Positions 44,849-54,126 of a DNA stretch of 64,000 nt are shown in pieces. The stretch's first letter is position 1; each line of letters opens with the position of its first letter. The notes below the pieces were generated by a model. The model did no database searches. It had not been told where the DNA came from and was given only the letters and a program-made list of their open reading frames with translations. The stretch spans positions 4,836,001 to 4,900,000 of the forward strand of contig NC_013929.1 of assembly GCF_000091305.1 (NCBI RefSeq), in the 5' to 3' direction. The stretch is from Streptomyces scabiei 87.22. Lineage in GTDB: Bacteria; Actinomycetota; Actinomycetes; Streptomycetales; Streptomycetaceae. A program made the translations under genes and the position numbers.

Positions 44849-45013
44849 GCCCGGAGAGTAACGAATTTTGGTCGCACAGTGATGCTTTGAGATGGACGTA
44901 TGCAGATCCGATATCACGACCGGCGAACAGAGCAGAGGACTGTATCTTCAACTCCCTTATTTTCGGGGCCACTTCACCTTATGCGCACGATCTCCGCTCC
45001 CTATCATCGGACG

Positions 45014-45901
45014 ATGACGGAACCGACCCGGTCCGGCCCGTACGCGGGCCCGCCCACCCCTGAGCCCCAGCAGGCCGCACCCGCACCCGGCTGGCCGGCC
45101 CCGCCCCCGCAGCAAGGGGCCCCGTACCCCTACGCGGCCCCGCCGGCCGCCGGTCCCGGCAGACCGCCCGCGCCGCCGGGAAGCCCGGCGGGGACGACCC
45201 ACCGCGCGGCGGGCGCGCTGCTCATACTCGGCGCCCTCCTCGCCATCGGCGGCTCGTTCGCCACACTGGACAAGTCGGTCCAGTACCTCGGCGACGGGAA
45301 GAAGGCGCAACCGGCCTACGAGAGCGTCGCGAAGGCATGGTCCTACTCCAACTGGGGAGTGACCGAAGCGCCGACCTCGGTCACCCAGTTCTCCGGCGTC
45401 CCTCTCCTCCTGGGCGGCCTGCTGGCCCTCGCCGCCGCCGTGCTCCTCCTGAGCGGCCGCGGCCGCCGGTCCCCGTCGGCGCCCGCGCTCGGCATCGCCG
45501 GCGGGGTGCTGCTGTTCGGCACGACACTCACCGTGCTGACGGACGCCTTCAACGACACGCAGTGGGACGGGGACGGCCGGACCACGACCTTCGGTCCGGG
45601 CTTCTATCTGCTGACCGTCGCCCTGCTGCTCGCCCTCGGCGGGGCCGTGACCAGCCTCCTCGCCCTGCGCGGCCACGCCGGAGCCCTCCCCGGTCCTGCC
45701 CCTCACCCGTTCGCGGCCCCGCAGCCCGCACAACCCGCACAGCCCGCACAGGCCCCTCCGGCCCCGCAGCACTGGCAGGCCCTGCCCGCCGCCACCCCGG
45801 GCGCCCCCGGCACCCCCGCGGCCCAGCCGTACCCGTCGGCACCACCGCCGGCACCGCCGTCGCACCCGCAGCAGCCACCGCCGCCGCCCTCCGGTGGCTG
45901 A
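45014..45901 (+). CDS. proline-rich membrane protein with four helices
   Basis: The 295-residue product has a disordered Pro/Ala/Gln-rich N-terminus (about 60 residues), four hydrophobic helices between about 68 and 225 (first: AAGALLILGALLAIGGSFAT), and a long Pro/Ala-rich C-terminus with QPAQPAQPAQ repeats. There is an outer loop between helices 1 and 2 with AKAWSYSNWGVTE. No family is recognised with certainty; similar proteins are common in actinobacteria. The ATG at 45014 was chosen because it precedes the low-complexity N-terminus. Confidence 0.75.
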   Translation: MTEPTRSGPYAGPPTPEPQQAAPAPGWPAPPPQQGAPYPYAAPPAAGPGRPPAPPGSPAGTTHRAAGALLILGALLAIGGSFATLDKSVQYLGDGKKAQPAYESVAKAWSYSNWGVTEAPTSVTQFSGVPLLLGGLLALAAAVLLLSGRGRRSPSAPALGIAGGVLLFGTTLTVLTDAFNDTQWDGDGRTTTFGPGFYLLTVALLLALGGAVTSLLALRGHAGALPGPAPHPFAAPQPAQPAQPAQAPPAPQHWQALPAATPGAPGTPAAQPYPSAPPPAPPSHPQQPPPPPSGG

Positions 45902-46017
45902 CGCCGGACGGGCGTCGGAAATCCCGCTGGGGGTGTCGTGTCCCGTGTCTCACAGCGCTCGCCCCCAGCCTGTGCTACCTTGACATGAAGTGGCAGTTTT
46001 GGTTACCAGAGGCTTCT

Positions 46018-46060
46018 GAGTGCTCTTCGACCTTCCGTCGACGAGCACTCTTTGTTGTTT
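46018..46060 (+). promoter_or_regulatory. U-tailed hairpin in the leader of the cold-shock gene
   Basis: GAGTGCTC (46018-46025) pairs perfectly with GAGCACTC (46043-46050), an inner 5-bp stem extends it, and TTTGTTGTTT follows. This is a near-textbook intrinsic terminator shape inside a leader of about 150-180 bases, which suggests attenuation or temperature-sensitive folding. The upstream TTGACA at 45980 is a likely -35. Confidence 0.6.
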
Positions 46061-46166
46061 CCGGGACTTTCCGGGACTTTTCGAATCTTCCCGTCGGGTC
46101 GAACCGTGCTGCGACACCGGGTCCGCAAAGTGTGGACTCCGGGCACTGCATCAAGGGAGTTACAGC

Positions 46167-46370
46167 ATGGCATCCGGCACCGTGAAGTGGTTCAACTCGG
46201 AAAAGGGCTTCGGCTTCATCGAGCAGGAGGGTGGCGGCCCCGACGTCTTCGCCCACTACTCGAACATCGCCACCTCCGGCTTCCGTGAGCTTCAGGAAGG
46301 CCAGAAGGTGACCTTCGACGTCACGCAGGGCCAGAAGGGCCCCCAGGCCGAGAACATCGTTCCCGCCTGA
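46167..46370 (+). CDS. cold-shock protein CspA family
   Basis: The 67-residue single-domain protein starts ASGTVKWFNSEKGFGFIEQEGGGPDVFAHYSNI; the RNP1 motif KGFGFI and RNP2 motif VFAHY are intact. It binds single-stranded RNA and DNA as an RNA chaperone. Length is standard. A long leader with a hairpin precedes it and a strong terminator follows. A DEAD-box helicase comes next on the same strand, a pairing that fits joint RNA remodelling in the cold. Confidence 0.97.
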   Translation: MASGTVKWFNSEKGFGFIEQEGGGPDVFAHYSNIATSGFRELQEGQKVTFDVTQGQKGPQAENIVPA

Positions 46371-46387
46371 CTCTGACGCGTACGCAT

Positions 46388-46426
46388 GAGCCGGGGCCCG
46401 CGCCCGAAAGGTGCGGGCCCCGGCTC
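46388..46426 (+). terminator. terminator hairpin after the cold-shock gene
   Basis: Fourteen perfect pairs (GAGCCGGGGCCCGC with GCGGGCCCCGGCTC) enclose an 11-base loop. It starts 17 bases after the cold-shock stop and separates it from the helicase gene. Confidence 0.9.
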
Positions 46427-46463
46427 GTGTGTGACCGGCGTCGCCGCATCGAGGAAGGTCCCC

Positions 46464-48125
46464 ATGAACCGCACGGCTCGTACCAACAGCAGCAGCTCCT
46501 CCCGCCCCCGTACGGAGCAGAGCTCTGCCACCCGCTCGGACAAGGGCTCCACCGGTGCGGGCTCCTCCCGGGGCAACCGCACCCGCGCCCAGGGAACGGG
46601 AGCCGGAGCGGGGTCGGGGTCGGGGTCGGGGTCGGGCAACCCGGGCACTTCCTCCCGTGCGGCCAGGAACGGCGGGGGCAGGAACGGCACGCCCAAGAAC
46701 GGTGCGGCCCAGACCGGCGCCGCGAAGAACGGCGCGCCCAAGAGCGGCCGGAGCCGTCGTGGTGGAGGCGGCAGGCCCGCCGCCGTGCCCGCCGCCGGTG
46801 AGTTCGCGCTGCCGGTGACCGTCACGCCCGCGCTGCCCGCGGTCGACGCCTTCGACGCACTCGGACTCCCCGGGCGGCTGCTGGAGACCCTCCGCGCCGA
46901 AGGGGTGACCACCCCGTTCCCCATCCAGGCCGCGACGCTGCCGAACTCGCTCGCCGGCCGGGACGTCCTGGGCCGCGGGCGCACCGGGTCGGGCAAGACG
47001 CTCGCCTTCGGTCTCGCGCTGCTGGCCCGCACGGCAGGGCAGCGCGCCGAACCCCGGCAGCCGCTCGCCCTCGTCCTCGTCCCCACCCGGGAACTGGCGC
47101 AGCAGGTCACCGACGCCCTCACCCCGTACGCCCGCGCGCTGCGGCTGCGGCTCGCCACGGTCGTCGGCGGGATGTCCATCGGGCGGCAGGCGAGCGCGCT
47201 GCGCGGCGGCGCCGAGGTGGTCGTCGCGACACCCGGACGGCTCAAGGACCTCATAGACCGCGCCGACTGCCGACTGGACCAGGTCGCGATCACCGTCCTC
47301 GACGAGGCCGACCAGATGGCCGACATGGGCTTCATGCCGCAGGTGACCGCGCTGCTCGACCAGGTGCGTCCGGGCGGCCAGCGGCTGCTGTTCTCGGCCA
47401 CCCTCGACCGCAACGTCGACCGGCTGGTCCGCGACTACCTGCACGACCCCGTCGTTCACTCGGTCGACCCGTCCGCGGGCGCCGTCACCACGATGGACCA
47501 CCACGTGCTGCACATCGAGGACGACGACAAGCACGCCACCACGACCGAGATCGCCGCCCGTGAGGGCCGAGTGATCATGTTCCTGGACAGCAAGCACGCG
47601 ACGGACCGGCTGGTCAAGAAGCTGCTGGCGGTAGGCGTGCGCGCCGCCGCCCTGCACGGCGGCAAGTCGCAGTCGCAGCGCAACCGGGCCCTGAGCCAGT
47701 TCAAGGACGGTGACGTGACGGCGCTGGTCGCCACGAACGTCGCCGCGCGCGGCATCCACGTCGACGACCTCGACCTCGTCGTCAACGTCGACCCGCCGGG
47801 CGACCACAAGGACTATCTGCACCGGGGCGGCCGTACGGCGCGCGCGGGCGAGTCCGGCACGGTCGTCACCCTCGTCCTGCCGCACCAGCGCCGGGACGTC
47901 ACCCGGCTGATGGCCGTCGCCGGGATCACGCCGACGACCACCAGGGTCCGCTCCGGCGGCGCCGACCTGAACCGCATCACGGGCGCCCAGGCCCCCTCGG
48001 GCGTCCCGGTGGTCCTCGCCCCGCCGGTCACCGAGCAGCCGGCCGCCCGCCCGGCGTCGCGCGGCCGTCGCGGCCGCCCGTCCCAGGGCCGCCGTCGCGC
48101 CCCCGCGAAGGGCAACGGCCGCTGA
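46464..48125 (+). CDS. DEAD-box RNA helicase with disordered N-terminus
   Basis: The 553-residue protein has a long Ser/Gly/Asn/Arg-rich basic N-terminus (about 115 residues with GSGSGSGSGN and NG-rich repeats). The two RecA-like domains follow: the Q motif (FPIQAATLP), Walker A RTGSGKT, PTRELA, the DEAD box (VLDEADQMADMGF), SAT (LFSATLDRN), and in domain 2 VATNVAARGIHV and HRGGRTARAG. A basic Arg/Gly/Pro tail closes it. It should unwind or remodel RNA. The ATG at 46464 follows GAGGAAGG. The disordered basic tails suggest RNA binding or condensate formation. Confidence 0.95.
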   Translation: MNRTARTNSSSSSRPRTEQSSATRSDKGSTGAGSSRGNRTRAQGTGAGAGSGSGSGSGNPGTSSRAARNGGGRNGTPKNGAAQTGAAKNGAPKSGRSRRGGGGRPAAVPAAGEFALPVTVTPALPAVDAFDALGLPGRLLETLRAEGVTTPFPIQAATLPNSLAGRDVLGRGRTGSGKTLAFGLALLARTAGQRAEPRQPLALVLVPTRELAQQVTDALTPYARALRLRLATVVGGMSIGRQASALRGGAEVVVATPGRLKDLIDRADCRLDQVAITVLDEADQMADMGFMPQVTALLDQVRPGGQRLLFSATLDRNVDRLVRDYLHDPVVHSVDPSAGAVTTMDHHVLHIEDDDKHATTTEIAAREGRVIMFLDSKHATDRLVKKLLAVGVRAAALHGGKSQSQRNRALSQFKDGDVTALVATNVAARGIHVDDLDLVVNVDPPGDHKDYLHRGGRTARAGESGTVVTLVLPHQRRDVTRLMAVAGITPTTTRVRSGGADLNRITGAQAPSGVPVVLAPPVTEQPAARPASRGRRGRPSQGRRRAPAKGNGR

Positions 48126-48248
48126 CCCCCACCACCCCGGCCCCGGAACTCCGGAGGGGGTGACGGCCGTTCACCGGGTGACGTGCGGTACGCACGCGGA
48201 CGACCGGAACGACCGGCACGACACGGGCTGAAGCCGAGGTGGCAACGC

Positions 48249-48836
48249 ATGGCGATGTGGGATCGGATCAAGGACCAGGCCAAGGGCCTGCAGCAGCAGG
48301 CGCAGGGAGCGCGGGGCGGCACCGGGCACGGGCGGCCCGGCGCGGGGCCCCTGGGCTCCACCGGGTCCTCCGGCTCCGGGCGGTCCGGCGGCGGTTCGAA
48401 GGCCCAGCTGGTGAGCGCGCTCAAGTCCCAGCTCACCTCCCTGAAGACGGAGTTGAAGAGCGGGGCCTACCGGGACGCCAGCATGGCCATGTGCGCGCTG
48501 GTCGCCGCCGCCGACGGGAACGTGGACGAGCACGAGCGGCAGCACGTGGAGTCGCTCATCCTGAACAACGACGTCCTGCAGAACTTCCCGGCGGACCAGC
48601 TGCGGCAGCGCTTCAACAAGCACGTCGGCCAGCTGTCGGCCAACTTCCAGCACGGCAAGGCCGAGGCCATGCAGGAGATCGCCAAGGCCGCGAAGAAGCC
48701 GACGGAGGCGCGTGCGGTCGTCCAGACCGGCTTCGTGGTGGCGGGCGCGGACGGGTACATCGCCCAGTCCGAGGAGCAGGTCCTGCGCGAGGCGTGCGCG
48801 GCGCTCGGCCTCCCCCCGCAGGAGTTCGGCCTCTGA
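48249..48836 (+). CDS. TerB-family tellurite-resistance-like protein
   Basis: The 195-residue cytoplasmic protein has a short linker rich in Gly/Ser (about 25-55) and then an all-helical TerB domain. Diagnostic parts are MCALVAAADGNVDEHERQHVESLI and GFVVAGADGYIAQSEEQVLREACAALGL, each with an acidic D-G-x-x-x-x-x-E metal-binding pattern. TerB proteins bind calcium-like ions in membrane-stress systems. A lone TerB gene without other ter genes is common in Streptomyces. ATG 48249 and 48255 are both possible starts. Confidence 0.9.
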   Translation: MAMWDRIKDQAKGLQQQAQGARGGTGHGRPGAGPLGSTGSSGSGRSGGGSKAQLVSALKSQLTSLKTELKSGAYRDASMAMCALVAAADGNVDEHERQHVESLILNNDVLQNFPADQLRQRFNKHVGQLSANFQHGKAEAMQEIAKAAKKPTEARAVVQTGFVVAGADGYIAQSEEQVLREACAALGLPPQEFGL

Positions 48837-48966
48837 GGCCCTGACACACCGTCCGGGGCTGCCACACCGTCCGGGGGCGTACGGCGGTGCCCGACGGCGT
48901 CGTCGGCCCCACGGACGCCGGCCGTCCCCACACCCGGCGTCCGTGGAGTTCTTGGAGGGGTGAGCG

Positions 48967-50301
48967 CTACGCCCAGCAGCCGTTGACGGTGGCCGCGAGG
49001 CCGTCCAGGGCGTCCTTGATGTCGGACGGCCCGGCGGTGGAGTCGTTCTCGATGAAGGAGAAGACCTTCCACTCGCCGTCCTGGGCCTTGGTCAGACCGC
49101 TCAGGGCCACGGCACCGGTGAGGGTGCCGGTCTTGGCCATGACCTGGCCGACCGCGCACTTGGAGTCGGCGGTGTCGAAACGGCCGAACTCCGGGCCCAG
49201 CGTGGCCCCCGCCTCGCCCGAGACGGGCAGCCCGTCGATGACGTACCTCAGCGTCCGGGCGTGCCGGGGGTCGGCGGCCAGGTCGACGATGTCGGCGATG
49301 GTCCGCGCCGGGATGCGGGTGGCGCGGGACAGCCCGCTGCCGTCGTACATCTCGAAGTTGCCGAGCGAGATGCCGTACCGGGTGAGGACCTCGCGGACCA
49401 CGGCCGTGCCGTCCTCGAAGGTGGCGGAGCGGCCGGCGCCGAGCGCGGTCAGCCGCAGCAGCGACTCGGCGATGTCGTTGTCGCTGACCTTGAGCATCTG
49501 CTTGACGACCGCGGACAGCTTGCCGGACGTGTGCGAGGCGACCGGCACGTCCCCCTTGCCGACGACGCCGCGCGTGACACCGCCGTCGACGGTGACGCCG
49601 CGCGCGGCGAGCTGCTTGGCGAAGACGCCGCCCGCGTCGAGGGAGGTGTCGTCGACGTTGTGGGAGTCGACGACCAGCGCGCGCACGGGGGCGACGGAGT
49701 CGGGGTAGTAGCCGGTGTTCCAGCCGTTGGCCAGGGTCGGTTCGGGGAAGAGGCTGTCGTCGATCCGGACCTTCACCGAGGTGAGCCCGGCGTTCTTCAG
49801 CCCGGCGACGGCGGTCCCGGCGAGCGCGTCGAGGTCGGCGGTCGTCAGCGTGCGGTCGCCGCCGCCGACGAGGGTGAGCGTGCCGTCCCCGTACACGACC
49901 TTCGTGGTGAACCGGTGCTCCGGGCCGAGCACCGTCAGCGCGGCCGTGGCGGTCGCGAGCTTCGTGTTCGACGCGGCCATCAGCGCGGTGTCCGCGTTGT
50001 GCCCCCACACCACCTTGTCGGACTTGGCGTCGATGACGACACCGCCGAGCCTGGTGCCGAGGCGGGTGTCCTGGCCGCGCGTGTTCAGGTTGTCCGCGAT
50101 CTTCTGCTCGGCGGGGTCGAGTTCGGTCGCGCCGGGCTTGGCGGTCGCCTTGTCGGCGGCGAAGGCAGATGTCCCGGCCATGATCGTCCCGGCCATGGGC
50201 GCGACCAGGGCGAGGACGGCCGCCCGTCGCAGCGCCGGGTTCGGGGCCTTGGCCTTGCGGTGCCGGCCGGTCGCGCGGATGCCGGAAGAGGGGAGGGGCA
50301 T
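48967..50301 (-). CDS. dacB: D-alanyl-D-alanine carboxypeptidase/endopeptidase (PBP4/DacB type)
   Basis: This is a secreted class C penicillin-binding protein of peptidase family S13. The 444-residue product has a twin-basic signal peptide (ALRRAAVLALVAPMAG), the SxxK motif in AASNTKLATA (nucleophile), the SxN motif in KVSDNDIAESL and the KTG motif in MAKTGTLTG. The characteristic extra domain between the first and second motifs is present, containing NGWNTGYYPDSVAPVRALVVDSHN. It trims or opens peptidoglycan peptide bridges. The ATG at 50301 is preceded by GGCCCCC on the coding strand, so the ribosome site is poor; the start is set by the signal peptide. Confidence 0.93.
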   Translation of the reverse strand: MPLPSSGIRATGRHRKAKAPNPALRRAAVLALVAPMAGTIMAGTSAFAADKATAKPGATELDPAEQKIADNLNTRGQDTRLGTRLGGVVIDAKSDKVVWGHNADTALMAASNTKLATATAALTVLGPEHRFTTKVVYGDGTLTLVGGGDRTLTTADLDALAGTAVAGLKNAGLTSVKVRIDDSLFPEPTLANGWNTGYYPDSVAPVRALVVDSHNVDDTSLDAGGVFAKQLAARGVTVDGGVTRGVVGKGDVPVASHTSGKLSAVVKQMLKVSDNDIAESLLRLTALGAGRSATFEDGTAVVREVLTRYGISLGNFEMYDGSGLSRATRIPARTIADIVDLAADPRHARTLRYVIDGLPVSGEAGATLGPEFGRFDTADSKCAVGQVMAKTGTLTGAVALSGLTKAQDGEWKVFSFIENDSTAGPSDIKDALDGLAATVNGCWA

Positions 50302-50511
50302 GGGGGGCCTCGTGGGGGGATGCGGGAATCTTGAAAGGAAAAGTAACAGTCGGGACTCCCGGTACCGACGGGTACTTTGTGAAGACTTGACGCGTTGACA
50401 GGTGTGTGTGACAGAGGCCACGGCATGCCGTTGTCAGTGGCCGGGGCTAGTCTCCGGACATCTGACCGTTTGCTCCGTTTCAGGAGTTCCGAGTCCCTTC
50501 AGGAGGTTCTC

Positions 50512-50925
50512 GTGGTCTCGCGACTCAACCCGTATCTCAGCTTCGACGGCGATGCCCGGCAGGCGCTGGAGTTCTACCGCGAGGTGTTCGGCGGTGAGCT
50601 GGTGCTGAACACCTTCGGCGCGTTCGGCTCGCCGGACGCGCCCGGGGCCGACAAGATCATGCACGGCATGCTGGAGACCCCGAACGGTTTCACCCTCATG
50701 GGCGCCGACACCCCGCCCGGCATGGAGTACGCCCCCGGGTCCAGCTTCTCCGTCAGCCTCAGCGGTGACGACGAAGCCGAACTGCGCGGCTACTGGGAGA
50801 AGCTCTCCGCCGGCGCGACCGTCTCCGTCCCCCTCGACAAACAGATGTGGGGCGACGTCTTCGGCATGTGCACGGACCGCTTCGGCGTGCCGTGGATGGT
50901 GAACATCGGCGAGCCGCGCGGCTGA
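50512..50925 (+). CDS. VOC superfamily (PhnB-like) protein
   Basis: The 137-residue protein has the PhnB-type fold: RLNPYLSFDGDARQALEFYREVFGGEL at the start, IMHGMLETPNGFTLMGAD in the middle and WGDVFGMCTDRFGVPWMVNI at the end. Such proteins are glyoxalase-fold dimers; the metal site and function vary, and PhnB-like members have no proven activity. The GTG start at 50512 follows AGGAGG. Confidence 0.9.
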   Translation: MVSRLNPYLSFDGDARQALEFYREVFGGELVLNTFGAFGSPDAPGADKIMHGMLETPNGFTLMGADTPPGMEYAPGSSFSVSLSGDDEAELRGYWEKLSAGATVSVPLDKQMWGDVFGMCTDRFGVPWMVNIGEPRG

Positions 50926-51013
50926 GCACCCACGCCGCAGTGCCGCGGGCGGCGCCCTGTCGTTGAAGTCCACAGCACCACCCCCAGTGGACCGACGAAC
51001 GAGGAGACCGGGC

Positions 51014-51847
51014 GTGCCAAGGGCCGAGGCGAACGGCGTCGAACTCTTCTACGAGGTGGCCGGGGCCGGCGACCCGCTGGTCCTGGTCCACGGCTCCTGG
51101 GGCGACCACCACACCTGGCTGCCGGCCCTCCCCGCCCTCACCGCACGCTTCCGTGTCCTGGTCTACGACCGCCGCGGCCACAGCCGCAGCGAACGCCCAC
51201 CGGGACAGGGCGCACGGCACGAGGACGAGGAGGACCTGGCGGCCCTGATGGAGACCCTGGGCTTCGCCCCGGCCTACGTGGCCGGCACCTCCTTCGGCGC
51301 CTCGACCGCCCTCGGTCTGGCCGCCCGCCGTCCCGACCTGTTCCGGGGCCTCGTCGCGCACGAGCCCCCGCTCACGGGCCTCGTCACCGACGACCCCCGC
51401 CTGCGACCGCCGGTGACCGCCGTCGAGGAGAGGTACGCCTCGGTCCTCGACCGTCTCCGCGCCCACGAGCCCCTTGCCGCGGCCCGCCGGTTCACCGACG
51501 AGATCGCCGTCGGCCCCGGCACCTGGGACCGGTTGCCCGCCCCGGTCCGGCAGACCTTCCTCGCCAACGCCTCCACGTTCCTCGACGAACACGGCGACCC
51601 GCGCGGGGCGGACCTGGACCTGGCCGGGCTGGCCGCCCGCACCGGGCCGGTCCTGCTGACCCGGGGCACGGACAGCCCGCCGTGGTTCGCCGCGATCACC
51701 GGCCGCCTCGCCGAGGCCCTCCCCCGGGCCCGCACCCTCACCTTCGAGGGCGCGGGCCACATCCCGCACGTGACCCGTCCGGAGGCGTACGCGCGGGCGG
51801 TGACGGCCTTCGCGGACGCGGCGGGATCCGGGACGGGGCGGGAGTGA
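51014..51847 (+). CDS. alpha/beta hydrolase
   Basis: The 277-residue cytoplasmic enzyme has VLVHGSWGDHHTW (oxyanion-hole loop), the nucleophile elbow GTSFGAS, and the terminal histidine in GAGHIPHVTRPE. An acidic residue in RGTDSPPWF may complete the triad. It could be an esterase, haloperoxidase-like or epoxide-type hydrolase; the substrate is unknown. The GTG at 51014 has GAGGAG just before it; an upstream TTG start would add 17 low-complexity residues. Confidence 0.87.
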   Translation: MPRAEANGVELFYEVAGAGDPLVLVHGSWGDHHTWLPALPALTARFRVLVYDRRGHSRSERPPGQGARHEDEEDLAALMETLGFAPAYVAGTSFGASTALGLAARRPDLFRGLVAHEPPLTGLVTDDPRLRPPVTAVEERYASVLDRLRAHEPLAAARRFTDEIAVGPGTWDRLPAPVRQTFLANASTFLDEHGDPRGADLDLAGLAARTGPVLLTRGTDSPPWFAAITGRLAEALPRARTLTFEGAGHIPHVTRPEAYARAVTAFADAAGSGTGRE

Positions 51848-51861
51848 GGCAGGCGTGAGGA

Positions 51862-53439
51862 CTATCCGAAGGTGACCTTCAGGCTGCCGTCGCCTCCGAA
51901 GGACCAGTGCAGGCCGCCGGAGTAGGAGGAGCAGCGGGAGCCGTTCGTCCCGGACCAGAACTGGTTGGAGCTGTCGGAGCTGCCGATGATCCGGTCGTTC
52001 GTACCACTGCGGCTGCGGCAGGAGGTGTTGTCGCGGAACACCGACGTACCGCCGTCGAAGTTGAAGTTCCGCTCGGTGTTGTCGATGCTCACGTTCCCGG
52101 AGACAGCCATGGAGCCCGGGTTGCTGTTCCACGTGAAACCGTGCTTGCCGTTGCCGTAGGCGATGCTGCGCCGGACGACGTGGTTCACGGCGATGTCGTC
52201 GCCGCCGAGCTTGTAGCCGTTGCGGTCGCCGTTGCCGGCCTGCGAGCCGTCGCTGAGCGTGCCGTTGGCGTAGGCGAGCGAGTCCTCGACGGTCACCGGT
52301 CCGATGGGGCCGGTGTCCGTCTTGGTGTAGAGGTCCCAGCCGTCGTCGATGTTGTTGTGGGCCACCGCGTGGCGGAAGACGTTGCCGGTGCCGGTGGTGA
52401 GCTTCGCAGCGAACCCGTCCGCGTCCTCCCCGTCGGAGTCGGCGTTGTCGTGCGACTCGGCGCTCAGGATCAGGTTGTCCGAGGGCCAGTCGGCGGCGGG
52501 GGTGGTGGACGCCGCCCGGCCCAGCTGCAGCCCGGTGTCGCGGTTGAAGCGGGTCACGGTCCGCTCGATGACGTTGTCGCTGCCGCCGACGTAGATGCCG
52601 TTGTCCCCGGCGCGCTCGACGACGAGCCCGTAGACGTGCCAGTAGGAGGCGTTGAGCTGGAGCCCGCGGTTCGACGAACTCTCGCTCTGGGCGGAGAAGT
52701 TGAGGACAGGTGTCTCGCCCGGGTAGGCGGACAGCCGGGTGCGGGCGGCGGCGGTCCCGGAGCTGCCGGCGGGGATGGTGACGGTCGACGCCTGGGCGTA
52801 CGTCCCACCGCGCAGGTAGATGGTGCCGCCCGCGGTGATGCGGCCGATCGCCGAGGTCAGGGTGGTGGGGGCGGAGATGGTGCCGGCCGCGGAGTCCGTC
52901 CCGCTCGGCGAGACGTACAGCGTGGAGCCGGTCGGCGGTGGCGTGGTGCCGCCGTCGGGCACGGTGGCGTCGAGGCGGTCGATGTTGGGCAGGCCGGTGG
53001 AGCCGGTGGGGTTGACGCGGACGACATTGCTGCCCGATGTCACGGGCACGGTCAGCGTCTTGGTGGTCCACCCCGACCAGGTGCCGGTGCTCTCGAAGGA
53101 CGTGGTCGCGGCGGCGGCGCCGTTCACCGTGACGCTCGCGGCCCGGGTGCCGGTGGTGCCGTTGGCGAAGCGTACGGCCAGGGTCGCCGTGCCCGATGCG
53201 GGTGCGGTCACGGTGAACTGGACGTACGCGCCGGCGGCGTTGGTGCCGTTGCAGAATCCGCTGCCCGTGTACCCGGCCCAGTCGGAGTCGATGGTGCCGG
53301 TGCAGACGGCCGGTGACGCCTCGGCCTCGTACCGCGCGGTCGCGGCCTGTGCCGCCGTACCGGACACCGCGACCAGCAGGGCTGCCACCAGAGCTGCGCT
53401 CGCCGTCGCCGTGACGGGTCTCATGTGCGTCGTATGCAT
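51862..53439 (-). CDS. secreted pectate lyase-like protein with N-terminal carbohydrate-binding module
   Basis: This 525-residue secreted protein has a signal peptide ending near AQAAT, a CBM6/35-like module (YEAEASPAVCTGTIDSDWAGYTGSG at about 36 to NIDRLDATV at about 160), a Thr/Pro linker, and a right-handed beta-helix of the PL9-type pectate lyase family. The helix region has GLVVERAGDNGIYVGGSDNVIERTVTRFNRDTGLQLG and DGWDLYTK, which match the family's calcium/catalytic face. It likely cuts pectin-type polymers. A palindromic LacI-type operator lies 54 bases upstream of the start. Confidence 0.88.
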   Translation of the reverse strand: MHTTHMRPVTATASAALVAALLVAVSGTAAQAATARYEAEASPAVCTGTIDSDWAGYTGSGFCNGTNAAGAYVQFTVTAPASGTATLAVRFANGTTGTRAASVTVNGAAAATTSFESTGTWSGWTTKTLTVPVTSGSNVVRVNPTGSTGLPNIDRLDATVPDGGTTPPPTGSTLYVSPSGTDSAAGTISAPTTLTSAIGRITAGGTIYLRGGTYAQASTVTIPAGSSGTAAARTRLSAYPGETPVLNFSAQSESSSNRGLQLNASYWHVYGLVVERAGDNGIYVGGSDNVIERTVTRFNRDTGLQLGRAASTTPAADWPSDNLILSAESHDNADSDGEDADGFAAKLTTGTGNVFRHAVAHNNIDDGWDLYTKTDTGPIGPVTVEDSLAYANGTLSDGSQAGNGDRNGYKLGGDDIAVNHVVRRSIAYGNGKHGFTWNSNPGSMAVSGNVSIDNTERNFNFDGGTSVFRDNTSCRSRSGTNDRIIGSSDSSNQFWSGTNGSRCSSYSGGLHWSFGGDGSLKVTFG

Positions 53440-53492
53440 CGTCGATCTCCTGGACGGGTCGGCCGAACAGAGTCAGAGTCGGAATCAGAGCC

Positions 53493-53506
53493 AGAAAGCG
53501 CTTTCT
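53493..53506 (+). promoter_or_regulatory. LacI-type operator in front of the pectate lyase gene
   Basis: AGAAAGCGCTTTCT is a perfect 14-bp palindrome with the central CG of LacI-family sites. It lies 54-67 bases before the pectate lyase ATG, in the stretch expected for its promoter. No LacI gene lies nearby. The remaining sequence to 53760 holds no credible gene. Confidence 0.7.
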
Positions 53507-53760
53507 CCAGATGAGTGTCAGGGGGTGTTCTGGACACGTCAATAGATGTGTACGTGTGTTGTGTTCACATGGATGAATCACGAGAGGCGTAGCGAAGTGC
53601 CGCCTCGGAGGCCGGTGAGTCGCTGTTCAGTGGCACTTCGGTGCCTACGGGAAGAGCCGGTGCGGGTGCGTTCGAGGCTGCCGGGATGGCGTCGTGAAGC
53701 GACGGTCATCCGAGCTTGTGAACGAGCGGGGCCCTCGGGCTCTGCCGGTGAGGTCTCGGC

Positions 53761-54126
53761 TCAGGGGGGTCCGGGGGCGGGGTACACCTGGCCCAGGCTG
53801 CCGAGATCCAGCACGGGGATGTACGCCTCCGGGCGAAGCGTGAAGGACGTGACGCGCGCCGGGGGGTACTTCACGAACAGGCCGGCCCACACCCCGGTGC
53901 GGGTGGGCCCCGAACCGATCAGGTGGAAGTCGCCCCGGGCGACCGCGAAGAACACCGGGTCCTGGCTGGATCCGGTGCCCGGGTACAGCAGGGCGTGGGC
54001 GGCGTCGCGGGTGGTCGCCACGATCCTGATGCCGTGAGGGCTGGGCTCATGGCATCGCGTCGCCGACCATGCGCGGATCTCGGCGACGACTTCACGCAGG
54101 ACCGGGTCGGGGATGGTGTCCGGCAT
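53761..54126 (-). CDS. hypothetical protein of 121 residues
   Basis: The product starts MPDTIPDPVLREVVAEIRAWSATRCHEPSPHGIRIVATTRDAAHALLYPG and continues to DFHLIGSGPTRTGVWAGLFVKYPPARVTSF. It has mixed alpha/beta character, no signal or membrane segment and no family I recognise. The ATG at 54126 has GAGGACGCGAGGC before it. The next genes point away, so it is probably monocistronic. Confidence 0.65.
   Translation of the reverse strand: MPDTIPDPVLREVVAEIRAWSATRCHEPSPHGIRIVATTRDAAHALLYPGTGSSQDPVFFAVARGDFHLIGSGPTRTGVWAGLFVKYPPARVTSFTLRPEAYIPVLDLGSLGQVYPAPGPP

Noticed and set aside
50395..50511. Upstream start for the VOC protein
   Set aside because: The residues are not family-like and AGGAGG sits just before the GTG at 50512.
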